Assembly: GCA_963070105.1 (NCBI GenBank)
Contig: OY718806.1
Coordinates: 1,832,365 to 1,896,364, forward strand
From: Litomosoides sigmodontis
Taxonomy: Eukaryota; Nematoda; Chromadorea; Rhabditida; Onchocercidae
DNA: 64,000 nucleotides
Direction of reading: 5' to 3'
Below, piece by piece: positions 14,544 through 25,966 of this stretch (its first letter is position 1; each line of letters opens with the position of its first letter). Below the pieces are notes generated by a model that was not told the origin of the DNA, made no database searches, and was given only the letters and a program-made list of their open reading frames with translations. The position numbers were made by a program, and so were the translations under genes.

Positions 14544-14920
14544 TCAAATTAATATCACATAGAATTCAAATGATTTAATTTTAGCCTATTTTAAATTTAA
14601 TTATTTATTACCTAAATGTATGCGTAAATTGGGTAAAATGTATATACGTCACACGGATGATAGCGAGTTTTTAATTGAAATTTTCACGAATTATTGCATT
14701 TTTTGACGAGAATTGTTTTTTTCCCTTTCTTTCCTCTTTTTTTTATTTTTTTATTTCAAATTAATATCACACGGAATTCGAATGATTTAATTTTAGCCTA
14801 TTTTAAATTTAATTATTTATTACCTAAATGTGTGCGTAAATTGGGTAAAATGTATGCGTCACACGGATGATAGCAAATTTTTGATTGAAATTTTCACAAA
14901 TTATTACATTTTTTGACAAG
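14544..14920. repeat. Diverged direct duplication, two copies of about 166 bp
   Basis: Copy 1 (about 14544-14710) and copy 2 (about 14755-14920) are in the same orientation, offset by about 210 bp, and separated by a T/C-rich spacer. Both share blocks such as TTAATATCAC, GATTTAATTTTAGCCTA, GCGTAAATTGGGTAAAATG, GTCACACGGATGATAGC and TTTTTTGAC, with scattered substitutions and one short indel. No terminal inverted repeats or coding potential are apparent. Confidence 0.88.
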
Positions 14921-16330
14921 AAAAAAAACATTTGTTATATTGCATTCATAAATGTTGATTGATGAGAAATTACTAATGGTTGAAAATTAAGTTTAAAATT
15001 TAATAATTCACCTGATAGAAAGATTACTGATAGAAATAAGGCAGATAAATAAAGAATCTTCAAATTTGTTTGGACGCTTCCTTCCTTCGCTTTTTTTTGA
15101 ACCTTTTATCACACTGCTATTCTATTACTCGTCTATTAAGTTCGATTGAAATAAAAAAAAAAGGAGCTTTTTGAAATAGCACAATGGATTATGTAGTTGA
15201 AGAAATTTAAAGGATTGGTGAAAAATAATATTTCAAACAGCACTTCCTTCATGTACTTAATTCAAAATATAAATTATTACTGCAATCGAAAAATATATTT
15301 TGCAAATGAACATTTCTCTTTTACAAATTTAATTCCTAAATTTATTGCGGAAATATATTAAAAATATGTGGTATGTGTTGCTGGATAATTAGTAGACGTT
15401 TGCCGCAATCATGTATTTCACCTAACAGACAAAACTTTACCAAATTACATCTAAATCAATGTTTCTTTTCGTCCGCAGAAGTTAAATTCATACGGATGAT
15501 TTCTTGAATATTATTATGAAAATTTTCCAGCAGAACTGCTTTTTTTCCACCATACCTTTTCTGAATTTAATTTTAACTTCTTTTTTCATCGAAGTAATAT
15601 TTCGCTGTGCAATCGTTTAAATGATGCATTCATAACGTCGAGAATCTGTTCTTGCAAAATCATGTGAACATTTAAATTATTAAATTTTTTGCGAAATAAA
15701 ATAACTATCAAAATATCACTACTGGAAAGGACTTGTGATACTTTTCAACTATCAAATAATAGTTTCAGAAAATTCACTGCTTAAATAATTAGCTAAAATG
15801 GAAAAAAATCTATCAAACATATAAAAAAGTCAAAGGAGCTTCGGTTTTTGTCCCCCCTTTCCCTCCTTCTTCTCACTTTTAGTTTTTAGTTTCGTTTGCA
15901 ATCAATTAATTGCTTATTATTATCAAATATCCCATTGCTATATTTTTATAATTTTAACATTGTCATCGTATTTGATTATCTAATCATCAAATGTAGAAAA
16001 TAGCATTACTAGTAGTAATAAATTCAATTCTCAAACAAATTCTTTTGCAATTAAAAATTGTGAATGGAATAAATTAATTAATTACGTGTTGCCGTAGGCA
16101 TTTGATATACGTATGTTGATATGTATACATAGTGATATACATCATGCCGTAATTTTTAGAATTTTACAAAATTCTTTATTCAATTTTGTTTGTTTCATTT
16201 CGAAAATTCTCTTGATGATTGCATAATTTCACATCATTCCACCAATGTATTATCAATAGGATTTTTTTTTTATTTCAAAAAAAAAGACAACAACAACAGC
16301 AGCACCACATATTGCGGAATTACTGGTTAC

Positions 16331-16338
16331 TATAAAAG
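16331..16338 (+). promoter_or_regulatory. TATA-like box upstream of a G+C-richer patch
   Basis: TATAAAAG lies about 30 bp before an unusual patch, GAGGATCCGTCGACGCGTG (16362-16380), the spacing of a core promoter to its start site. No open frame or splice-linked exon follows, so any transcript would be noncoding or a leader exon. The box may be chance in this composition. Confidence 0.25.
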
Positions 16339-16657
16339 AAAAAAAGAAACACTAATTCGTTGAGGATCCGTCGACGCGTGCGGAAGTTCGTTCTTGATCA
16401 TAACAGACAAGAAGACGTATTACACGCAACTACTGTACTGCATTATCTCGCTCTTTATATCAACAGTTAAGTGATAATTACTGTCACCATAATTTGTTGA
16501 GCGAGTAGTCATTCACGTTGTGTTTATATGTTGATTTTTTTTTTTTTTTTTTGTAAAAATTTTCCTCATTAGGAACAGAATCATTCCTACAGTTCAAATA
16601 AATTAATTACAATTTTACATGCGGCATTATTCACAGGTTACAACACAATTTAGTAAC

Positions 16658-16730
16658 AAAGAGAGAGAGAGAGAGAGAGAGAAGGAGAGAGAGAAAGAGA
16701 GAGAGAGAAGGAGAGAGAGAGAGAGAGAAA
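16658..16730. repeat. (GA)n tract
   Basis: Interrupted GA dinucleotide tract of about 70 bp. It is the largest of several in the window; others lie at 17027-17056, 27244-27270, 35028-35054, 35441-35469, 35840-35863, 53342-53380 and 55790-55822. Confidence 0.9.
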
Positions 16731-19291
16731 TGAAAGAGGAGGGTTCAGCAAGAGACGACGACCAATATGCTGTGTTCGTTCACAAAAAAATATTGCATGC
16801 ATCAGTTTTATCGAAAGTAGTTTGAAAAATGACCACATTTGGGAGAAAACATACTTGAGATTGATTTTATAAAACAAGCATATATATTGTGTGCACATCT
16901 GAGATGTTCAAGAAACAAACAATCCACGAGTGATAATAGTAGTGATAATGATAGCGATAATGAGAATGGGAACAATTAGAAATGATAATATGAAAGCGAA
17001 AGAGGAAATCAGAAGAGCGATAGAGCGAGAGAGAGAGAGAAAGAGAGAGAGAGAGGAAAAAAAGGAAACAAATGGACATTAATGAATGACATGTTCAAAT
17101 TAGTGATAGTTGCCAAACGAACCAAATGAAAAAGATGATTAATCAAACGACTGGAAGTATGGAATCCCAAAAATTTATTGTTATTTAGCAAGTATGGAAT
17201 TGAAATTGGAGAAAAAAAAACAAAATTAGTTGAAATCACATATAACAGCATACATAATGCTTTTTCCTTTTCTCCTACTAATCATTTTTGGATGAAAATT
17301 TTCAAAAGAAAAAAAAACAAAACGGATCAAGAAAGAGAAATGAATTGCTTCTTCCGATTTTAGCTACAGCCGAGAAAGTGGAAAAGAAAACAAAAAGGAA
17401 GACAAGGAAGAAAACAATTAGGAAAATTGCAAGATTTCATACTAGAAAACGGACAGAAAACATAATTTGAAAAAAAAAAAACTAAAATGGAAATATAATA
17501 AAGCGGAAAATTGCAATATGAACTGAGACGACAATATATGACTATATATTTATAGCAAATGATGAGACGAATTAATTAAGAGGCTAATAAAAGACATTCA
17601 ATGATGAGATTTCATCAAAAACGTAAAGCCATTGACTGTCATATGTGTGTGTGTGTGTGTGTGTGTGTGTCTATGTGTGTGGAATTGCAATAAAAGAAAT
17701 TCACGGAAAAAGAATTTTTGTTAATTTAAAGAAACAAACAAGCAGACGAACGAACAAACAAAAAAAAAAAAAAACAAATTAAATGAAATCAACACCACAT
17801 ATCACACCACCAATTTATCAATTTTAATCAATAAATTCTTTTTTCTTCACGTATATTATTTGCTATTGCTCACTGCTGTGTAAATTAAAAATTATTTGAA
17901 AAAAAAAACGCTTTTCTTTTATTCACAATAAAATACCCTTGGTTCCCTTCACCCAATTGATGTTTATCTTCGCAATAAATTTTTGAACATTAAATTTCAT
18001 TTTGCTAACAGTATCAATAATATCCTGTTGATGTCTGATAAAGATCTTTCAAAAAAAAAAAAGGATGGAGTAATGGATTTATATTTTTTATCAGTAAGGG
18101 AGAGAGAGAGAGAGAAAAAGAAAAGGTAAAATCGCCGGAAATCCATAGGAACAAAAACTTGACAAATGGGTGAAGGGGTAAGGGCAAAATGAAATTTTAT
18201 GAAAAATTTGATTTGTTAATTTTAAATCAGATGACGAAGAAGAGTATAGTAGCGCACGCACAACGATGATAAAACTGAAAATGAAAACGATGCATTTTCT
18301 TGTTTGATCACTTTATCATTTCTGTTAATTTTTTCTTCCTCTCATGCATACAATTGTTGCAAAAAAATTCGTAAAACAAAAATTGAATTCATCGAAAATA
18401 AAATCACAAGTTTTAAAATCAAACAATAATGTGAACTGAGCCTATTTGTTGATGAAAAGAACGGTGGGAATAAAAAGAGAAAACAACTGGCACAGCAAAT
18501 GAGTATATGCAAAGAGAAATAAGAACTTGAAACGAAAACCAAACCAAAGATAAAAATTAAAACACTGAACAGCGTCTTGAGTTCAATAAAATACAAAAAT
18601 AATGATAATAAAAGAAAAAAGAGCGGGGAGAGAGAGAGAGAGAAAGAAAGAGAAAAATGCTGTTTTGTAAGCAGGGAGTAAGAAATGAAGTAAAAAATAT
18701 TACGAAACGCCAAGATGCTGCAACAATATGGGGATATTGCACAAAAATTGATTCAGATTAAAAACGACTGAAATAATTTACATTTTAAAATTAAAACTCA
18801 ATTAAATTTTATGTGATTTTAACTTTCAGAGAACAAAGAAAAAAAAGAAATGACATAACATTTGCAAAAATAATTAATGATACACTACTTGTAGTTGAGT
18901 AAAATTACGTCACGTGGAGTCAGGCTTAAAAAACCGTGCTTAAAACAAAAAACATTCTTACTGAATCATTCAGTGACGACGAAAATTAACTATTGAGTCG
19001 TCTAAGAAACAAGAATATACATATATCTCTATCATATTTCGCTCCTTCAATTCCACAATTTTGCCATTTCGTAGTTATTTTTATTCGAAAAGAGATGATA
19101 GCATTATAGTGCTGTAAAATTTTGAAAACGAAAAATCAATACTGTAACTTAGGAATAACTATTACTTAAAGTGGTTAAATATCATTGCTGAATTTGATTA
19201 TCGTTTCAACAATAAGTATAGCTAATTAAGGTATTTTTCAGCTATAATCCTGGCTATCACCTATGACATGCATACAAAATTCTGCCCTATT

Positions 19292-22200
19292 TCAAAAGGT
19301 ATTAGATGGAATGAAATGTTGCTGAGTGGATGACTTCTTATGACCTGTTTGATTTCCAACATTACCGGCCTGATTTTCGATATCAGTATCGAATTGCTGT
19401 TCTGTAGCATCCATATCTTCGTCTTTTGTATCATTTTCGACTGCATTAACAATTTCACCTTTTAAATCACCATCATCAGGTTTTGGCAGTTCTAATTCAC
19501 GTATGTTCAGAATTTGTGGTGTTGCTGATGCTGGTGCTGATCATGAAAAGAAGATAAGAAATAACTGAATATGTTCATTTCAAATTTAGATGAAGGAATT
19601 AAAAGTATAATACGCATGCATATAAGAGATGATTACCTAATAATGATTGACTCATGATCTGCTTCATTTGCTCATAGATATGGTTACCTGATACTGCTTG
19701 AGTCATGATCTGGGTCATTTGCTGACTCAGAAGATTTTGAGCAACCACATCAGCCATAAAATTTCCACCGGGTAGACCTGGATTTGACATCGTCTCTAAA
19801 ATTTTGTCATTATGAAATTTATACAACAATAATCGTTGAAATAAAGCTGAAAAAAAATTCAAAATAAATATCTGAAATTGTTGTAATAACGAACCATAGT
19901 TATAACCCGAACAAAATGTACTTGTCATATTTGCGATAGTTCCTGCCGGTAAACCAAATTCAATTTCCTTCTGTCGTTCACTGATTCTAGTGACTAATTT
20001 CATAGCCCAAGTTAGCTTCAGCTTAATCTGGCCACCATGCTCTTCCAGAAGACCGGGAGCCTTTTCCATAATATAAGCACGAGCAATTGCAAGTGCTTGC
20101 GACGCAGTCAGATGTCCCCGTGGATCAGACTGCTTAATCTGTAAGCTTTGCACATATGAATTTGAATGGATAATTTCAAAAATTTATCTGAAATTTCTAA
20201 TGCTAAGAATATTGATTATTAATTGATGAAACGGATGGCATAGTTACCTGAACCATGTAGTCAACTAATTCGGCATCAAGTTCATCACCAATTAACTTCG
20301 GACGTCCTCGGCCACGTCCTCGTAAGAAACCCGGACTGCCAGTGCTGTGTGCTGGATTTGGTTTCGGGTACTGTTCCGAAGTCTGCAAGGATAAAATTGT
20401 ACAATGCAAAAAAATATTCAAAACAAGAAACTAAATACGTTTACTACTCAATAAATATAAGAGTGTCATGTGAGGAAAAAAAATCAAATGAATGAATTAA
20501 GAAATCACAACAACTCTCGCAATTAACAAAATGACTGATCTAAATTTTGGAAGTTGGATTTAAACGCTTACCTTGGAAATGCCATTTGAATTGGAAAATT
20601 TCACAGTATTCGAAGGTGGGCCATTTTGGCAATCACCATTCGTGCTATCAAGGTCATCACCTGAGGTTGTATCTGGGGAAGCAGCATTTACCGGAGGCAT
20701 TATCTGAGATGCAAGTGTAGCTGCTGCTGCTGCTGCAAATATTTTATTGGAAATTAAATTGTTTTAAACACTTCTTTATTTTTGAAAGTTCGCCGTTTTT
20801 TTCCCTAATATTTTAAATGCTTACCAAATTATAACAGGAAATCAGTATTAATATAAAATTTATCATGTGCTACTCTCGTATTGACAGTAAGAATAAATGA
20901 AAACTAGTTTTTGAATATTTACGCGATGGCTTCAGTTTATATTCTTTCCGATGATAATATGCAGCAACCGGTGTAGGAATACCAAATTTTCGAGCAGCTG
21001 CACTAGGACCATGCGATTCCGCATATTCCGCAACTGCTTTCTTCTCTTCCGCTGAACAATACTTTGACCGTCGTCCACTGTTGCCGTTCTGATGAGCTAA
21101 ACATGGAAGTTATGCAAACAGCAAAATTAGATTCATAAAAACTACCATCTATGGTCAAATAATTGGTGAAAAAGCAAAGCAAACGATTAATGTGCTATGG
21201 TTATGCTTCACTGTTTTCGACAGAAAACTAACCACCTCCATCATCCTTCGAATCCAGTAGAATTGTACTTTACAACCAAAATAGAAAAGCATGTTAGCTC
21301 AATGTTTGCACGCTTTCATAAATACAAAGAAGAAAATATTTTTCACATAAAGCGGCGCATCTACAATCGTACAAACATTTAACCTTTATTTGAAGAATTC
21401 CCACCCAGTGGTTTCGTAAATGAAGTTCCAGCCGCAGCAGCAGCAAGGCCAAATGCTGCCGGTAAGCCAGCCGTAGCGGCAGCTGCAGCTGCCGCAACCT
21501 GAGCACCATTAAGTGGAAGCCCGGTTTGCGTGAAAATTTGTGATAGCAATGCCTCACAATCATGCATAGAAGGCACACTTGAGTTTGCCTGACCATTTCC
21601 CGCTGTTGCTATTCCCATTGGTGTTGGTGAAGCTTTAGGCACCTGTAATTATTAAGGTAAGTTCATGCGTATTATATGACAACAGTGAGAAAATTAATTT
21701 AAATTACTTGTCATACGTAGCAATAAAATTTCCTCTTAATTTTTTACTCAAAACTATTATGAAGCAACTATTCAAGACAATTTAAACTGATTTGATTATC
21801 TGACTATACCAAAAAATGAATGCAATCTTCATGCATCAGTGTCTTAGCGATAAAACATGCTGTTCAAATAAGAAAGTAATTAAACAATTTGTACCGCTGG
21901 AAAAACCTATGTACGAAAGTTTGCTAAGGTTAACATTTTACCTCAGTTTTCATTGAACGTTTTTCGATGAAACCATTTTGTACGACATTTGGTGATTTAT
22001 TATTGTCAGCGGCTTTATTAGATGATACTTGTACTGATGCACCATCCTTTAGCAACTTGAACATTTCAACCTGAGTTTGATAGTACGGCTTGCAAATGCC
22101 ACACTGGCAAGATGGCACATGAAGAGCATTCAGCAAAAGTGTAACCTAAAATTCATCCATTAATACAACAAATAGCACACTTTATTTCATCTTTAAAACT

Positions 22201-23725
22201 TTCCATACCTTGCTTACAGTTGCAATCGACACAGGAACTAACTACTACCAATTAATGGTTCACAAAATTAAAATAGTCAAACAAATTAGATGACCTGGTG
22301 AGAGAGATATGTCATTTGTATCGCCAAATCGCTGACTTGTTGTTTCAGCAAGTCATGACTTTGGTTATTTTTCTTATCTTGCCCTGATCGTCCTTTAAAG
22401 CTTCGTTTTGTCATTTCTTCATCATCCATTTGTCCTTCATCATTTCCCCTGCAAAAATATGCCTATTGCACCGGCAAATTACACTAACAATATGATTTCA
22501 TTAAATTTTCGCTGCACCAATACCAGTATCTACAAAATTCTTTTTTTTTTTTTTTTGAAAAAGCATTTTTCCAAACTCCTTTTTTTATTTCGATAATAAT
22601 TTTCTAAAATTACTTTCCGAATTTTTAGCTCGTATCATTCCTAATAATACCAACGGTAATAATAGTAATTAATAGCAATAATAACTATAATAATAATAGG
22701 AAGTAATTCAGTAATCCAGATATCGATCTTGATTCGCATTGAACTAACTGATATTCTTAGAAGAATATCCTTCTCCGGATAATCTTCCAGTAATCTCTAC
22801 ATCTTCCTATCGTACTAAATGAATGAAGAATATCATTTACTATATTACTGTATTTCAAATTTTGTACTTTCGTTCCTCCTCTTCCCCTCTCACCTTCCCT
22901 TTTTACTCCCTTTAATTCGATACAAAAAAAAAAACCACAACTACGGAATGAGTAAACTGCTTATTTCGCATTGAAATTTCCTGATGATTACTGCTTGCTA
23001 ATCTATATACATACATATTTTTTTGCCTTTCTCTCTATTCATATAAAATGTAGGAATTTATAAAACTTCACCCTCAATTTCCTCTTACCTTTTCCTATAT
23101 TATAATACAATATTTTCCTTTTAATTATCTCAATTTTAAATAAATACTTCTCCTGACCTTATTAATCGTGCAATATAATGACCCTAACACTATTATAGGA
23201 TTAATCAGATTAGGAAATGAATGTCTTGCAAGCAACTAGTAATTAATCACTGCAAATATATAATATAATTACGTACAGTTCAAAATCAGATATGTTCAAT
23301 AACAGTCGATAAATTAGGAGAGAAAAAAATGAACAGAAAATATTCATATGGGACGAAAGAAAGCAGTAGCATTTGAATTTTCAACATTTATTTGCTCAGT
23401 GTTTTAATATATTATTATTTCACAATAGTACAATAAATTATCGTTCCGAAAAATAAAATTAAATTTGCTGGAAAAAAAGAAGACAGACTAAAACAGACTA
23501 GTTCATTCTGTATCTCTAAAAAGAAAAAATGAAATTGCTAATTTTTAAATAGGAATGAAAAAAAAAGATTAAATAAAATAATAATAAAATTTAAAAATTA
23601 ACGAACGAATATGATTGCAACGGTGATCCGTTCCCTTGTTGCATGAGCAATGAGTGAGTAATATCCTCACCGGAACACTCCTCATTCATCATCATCGTTC
23701 CGCCAGCATTACTCAAATCACCCAT
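19292..23725 (-). CDS. AT-hook / helix-turn-helix-like nuclear DNA-binding protein, 613 aa
   Basis: Ten - strand exons: 23725-23607, 22448-22295, 22145-21942, 21642-21384, 21096-20923, 20732-20572, 20382-20248, 20138-19907, 19795-19637 and 19536-19292. The sum is 614 codons and every junction phase agrees. The start is MGDLSNAGGTMMMNEE. Residues about 71-100 form an amphipathic coiled-coil-like segment (DLLKQQVSDLAIQMTYL), followed by a Cys cluster, PSCQCGICKPYY (C-x-C-x2-C). Residues 160-245 are Ala/Ser-rich. Residues about 247-300 resemble a psq/transposase-type HTH (RRSKYCSAEEKKAVAEYAE, ARKFGIPTPVAAYYHRK). An AT-hook, RGRGRGRPK, sits at about 378-386. Residues 403-479 are a dense, probably conserved domain (DPRGHLTASQALAIARAYI, LKLTWAMKLVTRISERQKEI). 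The tail is Gln/Met-rich, then acidic. Inferred role: minor-groove-binding transcription or chromatin factor. I do not recognise a named orthologue. Confidence 0.85.
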
Positions 23726-23933
23726 CAATGCCACACACTTTTTAACTATATCGTATTGTTGTTGATTGCTCTATTCAGTTATTAACGCAAAAACTAATAA
23801 AACACGTAGAAAATAATATTCCGGTTCAGCACCTCGTCACAACGTTTCTTTTACGTGATTTCACGCTTCCTCAGTTTCTAGAACATAAAAAGATGTTATC
23901 ACACATATGTCGTGACATTTATATAACATTTAC

Positions 23934-23934
<1 letters not shown>

Positions 23935-24016
<82 letters not shown>
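23935..24016. repeat. (TA)n microsatellite
   Basis: Pure alternating TA run of about 80 bp. Smaller tracts lie at 25309-25332, 25703-25742 and 32428-32458. Confidence 0.95.
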
Positions 24017-24018
<2 letters not shown>

Positions 24019-25697
24019 AATCACAGTACTTCAAATTGTGTTTTACAAATGCAAATTTAATTTAAAAACAATAAGAAAAAAAAAACTGAAATTACTAACA
24101 TGAAGAAAATGATTCATTCATAAATGTGCACATTTATAATATGTACAACGTTTACCAGTCATGAAGCAATAAACGCTGTCAATTATCATTATCTAGCAGA
24201 ATGATGGATTAATTTTTTACACAACAATTAATTTCTACACTCAATATATAACTGCTTAGTTAGTTTAACGTTTTTTTTCTCTTACTGAATTAAAAAAAAA
24301 AAATTATTTATCCTTCCTATGTTCCTCATTAACACTTCGGATATTTTAGTGAAGGAAAAGTTTGCTTCAAAAGTGGAAAGAAAAAAAAAACTATTTCAAA
24401 ATTTCATTTCCTATGTCTAGGCGAAATATAGCTTAAATGTAGCAAAAAAAGGGATAAGAAAATTTCTAAGTAAATGCAATGCAAAAATTTTGCATTGCAA
24501 ATAAGTAGTTTGGAAAAAATAGAATGAATTTCTTCTCTCTTGCTTTTCTTCCCTCTCTCTCTCTCTCTCTTTCTCCCTCTCCAAGGAAAAACGATAAACC
24601 AGAATTTAAAAAAAAACAAATAAAACAATAACTTAATTGAATAACAATAAGAACAATAAAAAACCCTCCACTCTTTTTCCATTTTAATTCATAAAATAAT
24701 TTTGTCAAGAAATTCATGAATGAATTTTAAAAATTCCAAAACAAAAAAAGGAAACGATGATATGATTATTATTCTTTCTTTTTATAAACACAGCGCAAAA
24801 GTTTTATAAAAGAAATTGAATTTTCTACGCAAGCATTCTAGCATTTACTCAAATAATATTATGTCGTTAAAAATTTCAATCCTATTAATTCCATTATGAA
24901 TCCTTTATATTTTAAGTAGTAATAAAATTTAGAAACTGATGAAGAACATTACAAAAATATTGATGTTTTAGTGGAGTGAAGAAAAGAAGGTCGCCCAATT
25001 ACTACTCATTTATTGTGGAAAATGGATTGTCACATTTAATGACAAGAGAATCGATAAATAATGACAGGCATAATTATATGTAAATTTATTAATGATTGAT
25101 GAAGTTACTTTAAAATTCTATGTACCTATACATTTATATATAAATTTAAAAATGCCGAAATTTTTGTAAATAATAAAATGAATTAAACAAAAAATTCTTA
25201 TTTAATAAAAAGAAAGTTTAGATGAGCAAAAAGAGTGAATGAGAGAAAGAAAGAGACGTAAAAGATAACGAGAAAAGAGATAGACGAAATTTTAGTTAGT
25301 GACAAATATATATATATATATATATATATATCCTGCTATTGAAAAGTCTCAAATGACTTAGATGATTTAGCTTTAACACAAAAACAGGATAGTTCATGAT
25401 GAAATTGATAAATTTTTAAAATACTTCCCTATCATCTTCCTTTTCTTTCCTCACTCTCTCTCCTCTTCACATTTTTTTCTTGCGTTTTCGTTTTCCTCGC
25501 TCCCTTTGTATTTAATTGAAATGGTTAAGTTGAAAATGAAACTGGCAAATAAAGTAAAAAATTGCATTGCTAACAGTTCCATCAAAGAAGAAAGAGTTTT
25601 AAAATTTTAAACAGTGAATATATTTTTATGAAATGTAAATATTCATCAAAATAGGCAAGAAAAAAATGTAAAAAGAGATGATGGAGCGAAACGATAC

Positions 25698-25745
<48 letters not shown>

Positions 25746-25928
25746 AAAATAAAAAGAATTTATGTATTAAAGTGAAATGGAAAAAAATAAGGACCTTTAA
25801 AAGAGAAGAAATAAATAAATATATTCCTTAATAAGAAGAAGCAAAAAAGACGAAATGAACAAAAGGGGAGGACTTGAGGGAGAAAGAGTAAGAGAAAGAG
25901 AGAGAAAGAGAAACATTAAAAAAGGGAG

Positions 25929-25929
<1 letters not shown>

Positions 25930-25965
<36 letters not shown>
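25930..25965. repeat. (TG)n microsatellite
   Basis: Pure TG run of about 36 bp within a purine-rich stretch. Confidence 0.9.

Positions 25966-25966
<1 letters not shown>

Larger units (their letters stand above)
11900..19290. other. Gene-poor A+T-rich region between (TTA)n array and AT-hook gene
   Basis: About 7.4 kb with no splice-consistent coding chain on either strand. It holds (TA)n at 14190-14230, a diverged direct duplication at 14544-14920, (GA)n tracts near 16660, 17027, 18102 and 18628, and (TG)n at 17643-17670. A small G+C-richer patch at about 16360-16440 follows a TATA-like box. Basic open frames near 17.2-17.5 kb are A-rich low complexity. Confidence 0.6.

Noticed and set aside
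17178..17470. Lys/Arg-rich open frame
   Set aside because: A-rich low-complexity sequence with no splice-linked partner and no recognisable motif.
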